From the NCBI RefSeq assembly GCF_051912485.1, contig NZ_CP196822.1, positions 1,240,001-1,304,000 on the forward strand: 64,000 nt of DNA, in the 5' to 3' direction. The DNA comes from Nitrobacter sp051912485 (lineage in GTDB: Bacteria > Pseudomonadota > Alphaproteobacteria > Rhizobiales > Xanthobacteraceae). The notes below the pieces were generated by a model that saw only the letters and a list, made by a program, of their open reading frames with translations, ran no database searches and was not told where the DNA came from. Position numbers and translations under genes: made by a program. Below, one piece after another: positions 17,051-24,904 of this stretch (positions are counted from its first letter, which is position 1; each line of letters opens with the position of its first letter).

Positions 17051-17854
17051 ATGTTCTTTCTGCTCTCCAAAACAATCGGATTTATCACGCTGCCGTCGAA
17101 CGCGAGTGCGATCGTCAGTGGCGTCGGCCTGTGTCTGCTGCTCCTGAGGTGGCGGCGCGCGGGCACCAGCCTGCTGACGGTTGGCATCGTTTCGCTGCTG
17201 GTGTTCGGATATTCGCCGGCCGGCAATGTCCTGCTGTTAACATTGTCGGATCGTTTCCCAGCATGGCAATATGACGGCCGCGATCCGGACGGCATTATCG
17301 TCCTCGGTGGCGCTATCGATGCGGAGATATCGGCTGCTCGCGGCGCCGTCGAAACCAATGGCTCAGCGGAGCGCGTGATCACAGCGCTCGAATTGGCGCG
17401 GCGATTTCCCAAGGCACGTATCGTTTACAGTAGCGGAACTGGGAATCTGATCGCGGACTCCGTTGCCGAGGCGCCGATCGCCGGACGGCTGCTGGAGACT
17501 TTTGGAATATCACCCGACCGTATCGTGCTGGAAAGCAGTTCCCGCACGACTGATGAGAACGCGCGCTTCACCCGCAAGCTGGTTTCACCAAAACCTGGCG
17601 AACGCTGGTTGCTGGTAACCTCAGCGTATCACATGCCGCGATCGATCGGTGTGTTTCGCAAAGCAGGCTTCGATGTCGAGGCCTATCCGGTCGATTGGCG
17701 CACGCGGGGGTGGATCGATGCCTCTATGCCGTTCGATAGACTGAGCGCGGGCCTCGCCTCCGCCGACGTTGCTGTGCATGAATGGGTTGGCCTGGTTGCC
17801 TATTGGCTGGCGGGGCGGACCGATACGTTGTTGCCGGCGCCGCGACCGCGATAG
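17051..17854 (+). CDS. YdcF/ElyC/SanA family (DUF218) membrane protein
   Basis: About 267 residues. Two predicted N-terminal membrane helices (FFLLSKTIGFITL with the following segment, and LLTVGIVSLLVFGYSP) are followed by a DUF218 domain. That domain contains GIIVLGGAID, ALELARRFPKARIVYSSG, SSSRTTDENARFT and LVTSAYHMPRS. Family members such as ElyC influence envelope synthesis (peptidoglycan, enterobacterial common antigen) in enterics. ATG 17051 is preferred to a GTG nine codons earlier because the sequence then starts at a typical membrane helix. It ends three bases from the convergent DUF3253 gene. Confidence 0.88.
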   Translation: MFFLLSKTIGFITLPSNASAIVSGVGLCLLLLRWRRAGTSLLTVGIVSLLVFGYSPAGNVLLLTLSDRFPAWQYDGRDPDGIIVLGGAIDAEISAARGAVETNGSAERVITALELARRFPKARIVYSSGTGNLIADSVAEAPIAGRLLETFGISPDRIVLESSSRTTDENARFTRKLVSPKPGERWLLVTSAYHMPRSIGVFRKAGFDVEAYPVDWRTRGWIDASMPFDRLSAGLASADVAVHEWVGLVAYWLAGRTDTLLPAPRPR

Positions 17855-17857
17855 CTT

Positions 17858-18127
17858 TTAGTCTTGCCGCGGCAAGCCCAATCGGTACACGCCGCGGAAG
17901 TCGAGTGGATCGGCTGGCTTGCCTTTGCGATAGATCACGAGGCGCCCGGATTGTGCCAAAGCCACCGCCGCGCGCCGGATCGGCATCAGCAGAGCATGCC
18001 AGTCGGATTCAGCGGCAATCGCTTGTGCGATCTCCGGCGCGCTCAGCGTCCTGGTGATGTCGCGCGTCAGGACCTTGAGAATGTTTTCTTCGAGGGAGAG
18101 CGCAGGCTGCGAATCTTGTGTGGTCAT
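17858..18127 (-). CDS. DUF3253 family protein
   Basis: 89-residue protein from the ATG at 18127. It is a compact, predicted winged-helix-like protein matching DUF3253: ILKVLTRDITRTLSAPEIAQAIA, MPIRRAAVALAQSGRLVIYRKGKPAD and DFRGVYRLGLP. No partner genes are evident; it converges tail-to-tail with the YdcF gene (three-base gap) and diverges from the TolA/TonB-like gene. Function unknown; DNA binding is only suggested by the fold. Confidence 0.82.
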   Translation of the reverse strand: MTTQDSQPALSLEENILKVLTRDITRTLSAPEIAQAIAAESDWHALLMPIRRAAVALAQSGRLVIYRKGKPADPLDFRGVYRLGLPRQD

Positions 18128-18227
18128 GGGCTGATGCCATGACCCAACGATAGTCGCTCTGCAAGAGGAATGGTCCAATACAGCACCTCAATTCAAATAG
18201 CTGCATACGAAACCAAGACCAGACGGT

Positions 18228-19061
18228 ATGATGGCGACACAGGTAGCGCGGCAAACGGAAGAGATGGAAACGCAGGGGTTCATACGCTCGGGCGCTGCGT
18301 CGCTCGCCGGTCACATGGCGTTGGCGGCCGGGCTGCTCTTTGCCGGGGCGCATCCATTCGACTACGTGTCCCCCGAGCCGATTTCGGTCGATATTGTATC
18401 GTCGAAGGAGATGCCTTCCCACGAGAAGGAGTCTCTCTCCGAACCTCCGCAAACATCCTTGATGGACACCTTCTATAGTCCGGACGACAAGCCCCAGGCA
18501 GATACGGCAGATACGAAGACGGCCCCCGCGCAATCTGCGCCGTCCCAGGCTTTGTCAGCACCGGCACCGTCTTCGAGTGCTCCCATGCCGCCTGCTTCGA
18601 AGCAGGCCGCGCTCCAGCCTTCGCCGCAGCCCGCGCCGCCGCCATCGTACAATGCGCCGGCGCCCGATATCAGCGTCAAGTATGGGGTTCTGCTCGGTCT
18701 ACCGGCGAGTGGCATGGTCGACGGCGGCGGTGCCGCGGAAGCCACCAAGGCGGATATTCCAGCGATGGATACTGCGCAGTTCCGGCGTCATCTCAAGACC
18801 TGTTCGAAAATGCCGGCATCCGTCTCGTCCGACGACAACATTCGTATCGTGCTGCGTGTGCCGTTCACCACCGATGGGAAAATCGCCGCGCCGCCGGCCT
18901 TGATCGAAGCCAGCGCTTCGGCGAAGGGGCCTGCCTTGATGAAGAGCGCGATCGAGGCGCTGGTGGCGTGTCAGCCCTACGCGATGCTGCCGCCGGATAA
19001 ATACGACGAGTGGAAGGTTCTCGATCTCAGCTTCACGCCGCGCGATTTCGTGGGCGGATAA
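18228..19061 (+). CDS. TolA/TonB-like envelope protein (orphan)
   Basis: 277 residues with the TolA/TonB layout. There is a short cytoplasmic N-terminus and a membrane helix around 22-43 (ASLAGHMALAAGLLFAGA). A long Pro/Ala/Ser/Gln linker runs from about 60 to 145, and a C-terminal domain of about 100 residues ends ACQPYAMLPPDKYDEWKVLDLSF. That ending resembles rhizobial TolA C-termini (P-Y-x-x-LP-x-x-KY-x-x-WK). No tolQ, tolR, exbB or exbD gene is nearby, so it would need a motor encoded elsewhere. Homology to TolA is my reading of the C-terminal pattern and layout. Confidence 0.75.
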   Translation: MMATQVARQTEEMETQGFIRSGAASLAGHMALAAGLLFAGAHPFDYVSPEPISVDIVSSKEMPSHEKESLSEPPQTSLMDTFYSPDDKPQADTADTKTAPAQSAPSQALSAPAPSSSAPMPPASKQAALQPSPQPAPPPSYNAPAPDISVKYGVLLGLPASGMVDGGGAAEATKADIPAMDTAQFRRHLKTCSKMPASVSSDDNIRIVLRVPFTTDGKIAAPPALIEASASAKGPALMKSAIEALVACQPYAMLPPDKYDEWKVLDLSFTPRDFVGG

Positions 19062-19119
19062 CTGAGGACAGCCGGTGCTTGCGGCCATAGCGCCCTGCCG
19101 GCGCAGGAGTGGAATCGAA

Positions 19120-19776
19120 ATGACGTTGACGCTTGTGATCGGAAACAAGAATTATTCGTCGTGGTCGATGCGGCCTTGGCTGGCGCTCAAGGCCAGCGGC
19201 ATCGCATTCGAGGAGAGATTTATTCCGCTCTACACCGGCGCGGCCGACAAACAGCGCATCCTCAATGTAACTCCCGCCGGCAAGGTCCCGGCGCTAATCG
19301 ATGGCGAGGTGACGGTCTGGGATTCGCTTGCGATCATCGAATACCTCGCCGAACGGTTTCCGGAGGCTGGTCTGTGGCCGGAGGATCCGGCCAGCCGCGC
19401 GCACGCGCGATCGGTCTCGGCGGAAATGCATTCGGGCTTTGCAGCGCTGCGAAACGAGTGCGGGATGAACCTGCATCGGCCGATCGGTGCGAAGGCGCTT
19501 TCTGACAATGCACACGCAGACATCGCCCGTATCCAGGAGCTCTGGACCGATTGCCGTCAGCGCTCCGCGAAGGCCGGCCCGTTCCTGTTCGGAGCCTTTA
19601 GTGCGGCCGATGCCATGTATGGACCGGTGGTCCATCGCTTCCGGACCTATGCGGTTGTCGTGACGTCGCCGGTGCGGGCGTACATGGATGCCATGATGTC
19701 TCTGCCGGCATTTCAGCAGTGGACCGAGCAGGGGCTGGCGGAAACCCTCGTGATCGAAAGATTGGAGGTCGTTTGA
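19120..19776 (+). CDS. Glutathione S-transferase family protein
   Basis: 218-residue GST from the ATG at 19120, which has AGGAG upstream; an in-frame upstream start at 19075 is not supported. The N-terminal thioredoxin-like domain shows GNKNYSSWSMRPWLALK with the likely catalytic Ser, VTPAGKVPALID, and WDSLAIIEYLAERFP (glutathione-binding). An all-helical C-terminal domain contains FGAFSAADAMYGPVVHRF. It is similar to the YfcF-like subgroup. It is probably a detoxification enzyme or thiol transferase; substrate unknown. Confidence 0.9.
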   Translation: MTLTLVIGNKNYSSWSMRPWLALKASGIAFEERFIPLYTGAADKQRILNVTPAGKVPALIDGEVTVWDSLAIIEYLAERFPEAGLWPEDPASRAHARSVSAEMHSGFAALRNECGMNLHRPIGAKALSDNAHADIARIQELWTDCRQRSAKAGPFLFGAFSAADAMYGPVVHRFRTYAVVVTSPVRAYMDAMMSLPAFQQWTEQGLAETLVIERLEVV

Positions 19777-20012
19777 TGCCGCGTCCGGATGCCTCCTGGC
19801 GGGCAACGCGGCCGGTCCACAACCACCACTCGCGGAGTTCCCGGCGGAGCAACCAAAAACGCGGTTAGGTTACTGGAAAACCTGCAAAATCGGCAATTCC
19901 GCCATGTCGTTTATGACTGGCCAAAAGCGTCGCCCGCGTGCTATACTGGCTGAAAATCCTGGTCGGCAGTACCGCGGAGTGTGCGCGGATAGATGAGTGT
20001 TGGCGTTGTGTG

Positions 20013-20216
20013 ATGGAGATGGCGTTGAGGCATAAATTTCTCGTTGGCGAAACAGTCTATTTCACCGCGAGCAACGTGGCACGGCCTGCCGCGAGCGGCA
20101 CGTACGAGGTGATCCGGCTGCTTCCCACCGACGGCGATGACTGTCAGTATCGGATCAAGAATTCGGCCGAGGCTTTCGAGCGTGTCGCAAAGGAAAGTCA
20201 GCTCGCCGCCGGCTAG
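20013..20216 (+). CDS. Small conserved hypothetical protein
   Basis: 67-residue protein beginning MEMALRHKFLVGETVYFTAS. The pattern of a short hydrophobic beta strand, a hinge (RPAASGTYEVIRLLP) and an ending (CQYRIKNSAEAFERVAKESQL) suggests a small SH3-like or KOW-like beta barrel. I recognise this layout as a recurrent small protein of Bradyrhizobiaceae, but not a function. The longer frame from 19938 has an atypical N-terminus; ATG 20013 or 20019 is more likely. A TATACT is at 19932-19937. Confidence 0.7.
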   Translation: MEMALRHKFLVGETVYFTASNVARPAASGTYEVIRLLPTDGDDCQYRIKNSAEAFERVAKESQLAAG

Positions 20217-20411
20217 AACTTCTAGCCACGATTGAGCCAAGGCTCCCAGAAGGCTTTCCGGACCAAGGCTTCCCCTGAAACCCTCCGAGACGGACCGGCC
20301 CGGACTGATTTTGCCGCATTCTCGGGTCATGGATTGGCCGGGGAATCTGCATTCGCATCGGCCGAGTGCGTTGTATGCTGGTCTCACTGTTCGGCATGAG
20401 GGACACCGCGC

Positions 20412-21365
20412 GTGAATTGGGATTGGGCAACATCACTCGATCAATTCGGGCGTTCGCCGACATTCCCGTTGTGGCTGACGCTGGCCGCGGCGGGATTCTT
20501 CGCCGTCATCGTGCTCCTGACCCTGATTCGTGCGGACAAGTCGGTTGCGAATGGCGTCTTGACCATCATCACGTTGCTCGCGATCGGAGTTGCGGCGGTC
20601 GTCACCATTCGCGGGTTCGGTCCTGACGGCAGTCAGGCGCTCGCGTCGAAAAACCTGGCCGTTCCGGTCAACGGCGCCATGCCGGCGTTGTCCTGCATCG
20701 ACGGCCTTGCCGGCGACGTGGTCGAAGTCGCCTGCGAGAAGGCGTTGTTCAGTACGCCGGATGCCGCCGCCGCCGCCGTCTCCTACGTCGCTTCGGAAAT
20801 CAGCCGATTGAGGTCGTTCGGCGACGCCAACAGCGCCAACAGCGTCATGTCGCCGGAATTGCAGGCACTACGGCGGGCGATCGAGCGCGATCGCTATGGT
20901 CTGGTCGCCCATGTGCTGGCTGCGCGCGATCACTGCCAGCCATCGGACTGCGCCACCTTTCAATCGCTGACCGATCGCAGTCAGGTCGCTGCGAACATGG
21001 AGGAGCGGACCTACGAGAAGCTGGTGATGCGTTATGCGTCATCGTGGAATGAGCCTGCAGCAACGGCGAAGGCCGCGGAGTCCGGCACGCCGATGCTTGC
21101 TTCGGAGCCGACAGGCAAGCCGACGACTGCCGAGTTTCCGACGTCTGCGTCCATTCCGCCGGTCAGCATCATGACGCCCGAGCCGTCGGCTGGTACGGCG
21201 GCGCCATCGTCACCGGCTCCGCCTTCAGCGACCGCGCAAGCCGCCCCGAAGCCGCGTTCGGCTGCGGCGAAGAAGCCGGCAACACCCAAGGCTGCGCCTA
21301 AGGTTCACGCGGCAGAGCCCGTCCGCCTTACACCTGAACCCTCCTCAGCGAGTACGCAGGACTAG
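20412..21365 (+). CDS. Conserved hypothetical membrane protein with Pro/Ala-rich tail
   Basis: 317 residues from a GTG start. Two membrane helices lie at about 19-38 (LWLTLAAAGFFAVIVLLTLI) and 47-66. A globular region follows (about 85-210) with four cysteines: SCIDGLAG, VACEKALF, DHCQPSDC. The last 100 residues are Pro/Ala/Thr/Lys-rich and probably disordered. The Cys-containing domain probably lies in the periplasm and may be disulfide-bonded. I do not recognise a family with known function. Confidence 0.8.
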   Translation: MNWDWATSLDQFGRSPTFPLWLTLAAAGFFAVIVLLTLIRADKSVANGVLTIITLLAIGVAAVVTIRGFGPDGSQALASKNLAVPVNGAMPALSCIDGLAGDVVEVACEKALFSTPDAAAAAVSYVASEISRLRSFGDANSANSVMSPELQALRRAIERDRYGLVAHVLAARDHCQPSDCATFQSLTDRSQVAANMEERTYEKLVMRYASSWNEPAATAKAAESGTPMLASEPTGKPTTAEFPTSASIPPVSIMTPEPSAGTAAPSSPAPPSATAQAAPKPRSAAAKKPATPKAAPKVHAAEPVRLTPEPSSASTQD

Positions 21366-21392
21366 CTGACCTGTTCGAAAGCCCTCGCTGAC

Positions 21393-21830
21393 ATGCACCT
21401 CCATCTCGTCAAACTGGCCGTCGGCTGCGAATCTGTGAAGGAGCTCAGGAGCTGGGTCGCCGAGCGCATGAAGCAGGCAAAGCGAAAGGGTCTGCCGCGT
21501 CACCATATCCACATCACCCGGATGACACCGAAGCGCGACGAGGAACTACTCGGAGGCGGCTCGCTCTATTGGGTCATCAAGGGTGAAATCGCCGCCCGGG
21601 AGAAGCTGATCGGCATCGAGCCGTTCCGCGACGGTGACGGCATCGGCCGATGCCGCCTAGTCATGCAACCGAAGGTGGTTACTGTCAGGCCGCGTCCGAT
21701 GCGTCCGTTTCAGGGGTGGCGCTATCTGTCTGCCGCTGATGCGCCGCCCGACCTCGGCAGCAATGCGGCGAGCGTTGCCGCGATGCCCGAGCCGATGCGG
21801 CGCGAGTTGCGCGATCTGGGGTTATTGTAG
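21393..21830 (+). CDS. DUF1489 family protein
   Basis: 145-residue protein of the DUF1489 family, common in alphaproteobacteria and of unknown role. Characteristic parts are MHLHLVKLAVGCESVKEL, HHIHITRMTPKRDEELL, GSLYWVIKG and PRPMRPFQGWRYL. It starts 27 bases after the preceding hypothetical gene on the same strand and converges with panC 12 bases downstream. There is no signal peptide. Confidence 0.88.
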   Translation: MHLHLVKLAVGCESVKELRSWVAERMKQAKRKGLPRHHIHITRMTPKRDEELLGGGSLYWVIKGEIAAREKLIGIEPFRDGDGIGRCRLVMQPKVVTVRPRPMRPFQGWRYLSAADAPPDLGSNAASVAAMPEPMRRELRDLGLL

Positions 21831-21842
21831 GGGCAAGCTGCT

Positions 21843-22694
21843 CTAAACGCCGATATTGTCGATCAGCCGCGTCGTTCCGATTCTTGCCGCGACCAGGAGC
21901 CGGGCTGGTCCGTCCTTAATCGAGCGGATCGGAGCTAGCGTTTCAGCGTGACGCGCCTCGAAATAATCCAGCGTGAAACCTGCGTTCCCGATCGTTCTCG
22001 TACCATCGGCCATGACGGCTTCGAGATCGTCGCCGCTCCGTAGCCGTTTGACGGCGTCCTTCATGGTACGGTGAAGTATCGGGGCGACGGCGCGCTGCTC
22101 GATCGACAGGTAGACGTTGCGTGATGACATCGCGAGCCCGTCGCGTTCGCGCACGATCGGAACCCCGATGATCTTCACACCAAGATCGAGATCGGCGGCC
22201 ATCCGGGTCACGACCTTGAGCTGCTGATAGTCCTTCTGGCCGAACAGGGCGATATCCGGCCGGCACTGGGCTAACAGCTTGCCGACGACGGTCGCGACGC
22301 CGCCGAAAAAATGCGGGCGGAAACGATCTTCAAGACCTGCCATCGCGGGTCCTTCAATCAATATCCGGGTCGCGAAGTCCGGCGGGTACATCGTACCGGT
22401 GTCAGGATTCCAGACCAGATCGACGCGCGCTTCCGCGAGTTTGGCCATATCGGCCTTCCAGGTCCGTGGGTACGATCCGAAATCTTCGTGCGGCGCGAAC
22501 TGGGTCGGATTGACGAAAATCGAGACAACAACCTTTGACGCACGTCGTTTTGCCTGATGCACCAGCGCCAGATGCCCGTCGTGAAGCGCACCCATGGTCG
22601 GCACCAAAGCAACGGTTGCCCGGCGCGCCCGCAAACCGTCGAGGGCGCGGCGTAGGGAGGGAAGGGTGCGGGCAACAGCGGGGGCGCGTGGCAT
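21843..22694 (-). CDS. panC: Pantothenate synthetase (pantoate--beta-alanine ligase)
   Basis: 283-residue enzyme joining pantoate and beta-alanine with ATP to give pantothenate, the precursor of CoA and acyl carrier protein cofactor. The class I nucleotidyl-transferase motif is present (PTMGALHDGHLALV), followed by VVSIFVNPTQFAPHEDF and FGQKDYQQLKVV; MSSRNVYLS is the KMSKS-like region. It stands alone here, without panB. Divergent from the VWA gene. Confidence 0.95.
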   Translation of the reverse strand: MPRAPAVARTLPSLRRALDGLRARRATVALVPTMGALHDGHLALVHQAKRRASKVVVSIFVNPTQFAPHEDFGSYPRTWKADMAKLAEARVDLVWNPDTGTMYPPDFATRILIEGPAMAGLEDRFRPHFFGGVATVVGKLLAQCRPDIALFGQKDYQQLKVVTRMAADLDLGVKIIGVPIVRERDGLAMSSRNVYLSIEQRAVAPILHRTMKDAVKRLRSGDDLEAVMADGTRTIGNAGFTLDYFEARHAETLAPIRSIKDGPARLLVAARIGTTRLIDNIGV

Positions 22695-22913
22695 TGCGGC
22701 TCAGTACGACTTTTCACCTTATACGTCATGCCACTATGACAGATATCTCCACAAGGACCGAAAGAGTTCCCGTAATTGAGCTGGGTCGATACCACTTGGG
22801 GTACAGGCAAGACGCGGCATTGAGTTGGTCGAACAGCTGGCTCTCTGACGCAGGTGTATTGAATCATCTGTGGTTTGCGCCACATTGTGTTTTTAAATCC
22901 CTTGCGAGTCTCT

Positions 22914-23675
22914 ATGTCCCGCGATCCGGTGCCGCCGAAATATCCCGCTGACCTGTCCGCCTTTCGGAGCACGCAGTCTGGCGAAAATGCTCCGCTGCCT
23001 GACATAAAGCCGTCGACCGCGTCCGATATCGCGGCGTTCGTCGCCAGGGCGCGGGCCATGTCGCCCTTTGCCGCGGGCAGTCGCGGCAGGCTGTTGTTCG
23101 CACTCGACGCCACCATGAGCCGGCAGCCGACATGGGACATGGCCTGTGCCCTCCAGGCCGACATGTTTCGCGAAGCCGCCGGCATCGGCAGCCTCGATAT
23201 TCGGCTTATCTACTATCGCGGGATCGATGAGTGCCGGTCCAGCAGCTGGATATCCGACAGCGCCAAGCTGGCAAGGTTGATGGGTGCCATCGATTGCCGT
23301 AGCGGCGAAACTCAAATAGGCAAAATTCTTTCGCACGCGCGCAGCGAAGCGGTCGCGTCGGGTATCAAGGCCGTCGTGTTCGTCGGTGATGCGATGGAAG
23401 AATCGGGCGACGATCTCTGCGCGAGGGCCGGCGAGTTGGGGTTGCTGAAGATCCCTGTGTTCATGTTCCAGGAAGGACATGATGCGATTGCCGAGCAGGT
23501 ATTTCGCGATATCGCGCGGCTGACGGGTGGCGCCTGGTGCCGGTTCGATCCCGGTGCCGCCGCCCAGTTGCGTGAATTGCTCCGGGCGGCCGCGGCTTAT
23601 GCTGCAGGTGGCCGGGAAGCGTTGCAGCGGCTGTCGACGACCAGCGCGACCCAGCTTTTGGGACAGATGAAATAG
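22914..23675 (+). CDS. VWA-domain protein
   Basis: 254 residues from ATG 22914. A proline-containing N-terminus is followed by a von Willebrand factor A fold: LLFALDATMSRQPTWDMA (MIDAS-like DATMS at 65-69), then AVVFVGDAMEES, FMFQEGHDA and FRDIARLTGGAWCRFDPGAA. No signal peptide or membrane helix is seen, so it is probably cytoplasmic. It is followed 86 bases later by a membrane J-domain gene in the same direction, so they may be co-transcribed. Function unknown; VWA domains generally mediate metal-dependent protein binding. Confidence 0.82.
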   Translation: MSRDPVPPKYPADLSAFRSTQSGENAPLPDIKPSTASDIAAFVARARAMSPFAAGSRGRLLFALDATMSRQPTWDMACALQADMFREAAGIGSLDIRLIYYRGIDECRSSSWISDSAKLARLMGAIDCRSGETQIGKILSHARSEAVASGIKAVVFVGDAMEESGDDLCARAGELGLLKIPVFMFQEGHDAIAEQVFRDIARLTGGAWCRFDPGAAAQLRELLRAAAAYAAGGREALQRLSTTSATQLLGQMK

Positions 23676-23761
23676 CGCCGTGATGCGCTTGTCATTGATG
23701 CCGCCATAACCGCTGCCAACAATCGCTTTCGCCGGTTGCCCGGGCATACTATCTATCCGCT

Positions 23762-24481
23762 ATGCCGACTCTGATCTTGGGCCTTGTCGCCTTCGTTTTT
23801 TTGTATGTGCTGCTTCAACTGCTCCGGGCGGCAAATCCGGCCGTGTTGGCGCGAGCCATCAGGCTCGCAGGCGGCATCATAGCGCTCGCGGTGGCTGTCT
23901 TTGTCGGCATCAAGGGCGAACTGGTGATTGCGCTGCCGCTCGGCATTTTCGGCGCCGGACTTTTGGGCTGGACCCAGTCCAGCGCATCGTTCTTTGGCAG
24001 GCTTTTCAACTCGCGGACACAGCCTCCGACGGGACAAACGTCCCAGGTGCGCTCGCAGTTTCTCGACATGATCCTGGATCACGACAGCGGTCGTCTCGGC
24101 GGATGGATTGTTGCCGGGCCAGACGCGGGTCGCTCGCTTGACGATTTCGATCTGCCGCAGCTCGTCGCAATGATGACGGGCTTCGATGCAGAGAGCTGCG
24201 CGTTACTTGAAAGTTATCTGGACCGCAGGTTTCCCGCCTGGCGTCATAACGCGCAAGGCGATCCGGCAGGGGGGCGTAGCCGCGCGCCTTCGGGCGGCAA
24301 AATGACGGACGAGGAGGCCTACCAGATCCTTGGCTTGCAGCCGGGGGCGGGCGGGGACGAGATCCGGCGCGCGCATCGAGGCCTCATGAAGAAACTGCAT
24401 CCCGACCAGGGGGGGTCGACGTACCTGGCGGCCCGTGTAAACGAGGCCAAGGATACTTTGCTTCGCACTCATCGCAGCTAA
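23762..24481 (+). CDS. Membrane-anchored J-domain protein
   Basis: 239 residues. The N-terminus has membrane helices (LGLVAFVFLYVLLQLL, then IIALAVAVFVGI and IALPLGIFGAGLLGW). A linker and a helical region follow. The C-terminus is a J-domain (EEAYQILGLQPGAGGDEIRRA) with the HPD triad at 213-215, which stimulates DnaK ATPase. A C-terminal J-domain after membrane helices resembles the Pam18/TIM14 layout. It follows the VWA gene. Role inferred: recruiting DnaK to the membrane. Confidence 0.88.
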   Translation: MPTLILGLVAFVFLYVLLQLLRAANPAVLARAIRLAGGIIALAVAVFVGIKGELVIALPLGIFGAGLLGWTQSSASFFGRLFNSRTQPPTGQTSQVRSQFLDMILDHDSGRLGGWIVAGPDAGRSLDDFDLPQLVAMMTGFDAESCALLESYLDRRFPAWRHNAQGDPAGGRSRAPSGGKMTDEEAYQILGLQPGAGGDEIRRAHRGLMKKLHPDQGGSTYLAARVNEAKDTLLRTHRS

Positions 24482-24904
24482 CTCCAACGCCACCAAACGC
24501 TACACTGCGAGTTGCTTCTGTCGGTCTCTGCTCGACGTCCTCGTTTCCCCCGCCGTTGTCCGGCGTGGTTGATCGTTGTTTCAACTGTATCCGCCAATTC
24601 TTGACGAGTGGTTTGCATGACGTCGGCTTGGTGCGTTTTCGAATGAAGCGCCGCCGCCGGCTTGTCCTGTGATCGATACGGTTCGCGTGTAGAGAAGGCG
24701 TGCAGACGTCATCACGCTCGCAGGATTTTGGCGTCCTAAAACGAAATGGCCCGGTTAGAGCATTTTCTGGCTAAGTGGAAACCGGTTGGCCGTAAGAAAA
24801 TGCTCTCAACCAATAATTTGCGCGTATTCTGATCGCAAAACCGGTATCCACTTTTGCGGAATCCGCGCTAGGCCCGGCCATTTGAAAGGGTACGGGCCGC
24901 GCGA
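24482..24904. other. 423-base intergenic region between convergent genes
   Basis: The first 270 bases hold no gene, promoter or terminator I can support. The last 150 bases hold a REP-like repeat, listed separately. Confidence 0.5.
24757..24858. repeat. REP-like palindromic repeat, copy A
   Basis: There are two hairpins: perfect 12-bp arms AGAGCATTTTCT (24757-24768) and AGAAAATGCTCT (24795-24806), then 7-bp arms CGCAAAA and TTTTGCG (24834-24858). The inner segments contain AACCGG and CCGGTATCCAC, shared with copies B-D at 32817, 42598 and 55768. It lies between the 3' ends of two convergent genes. Confidence 0.7.
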
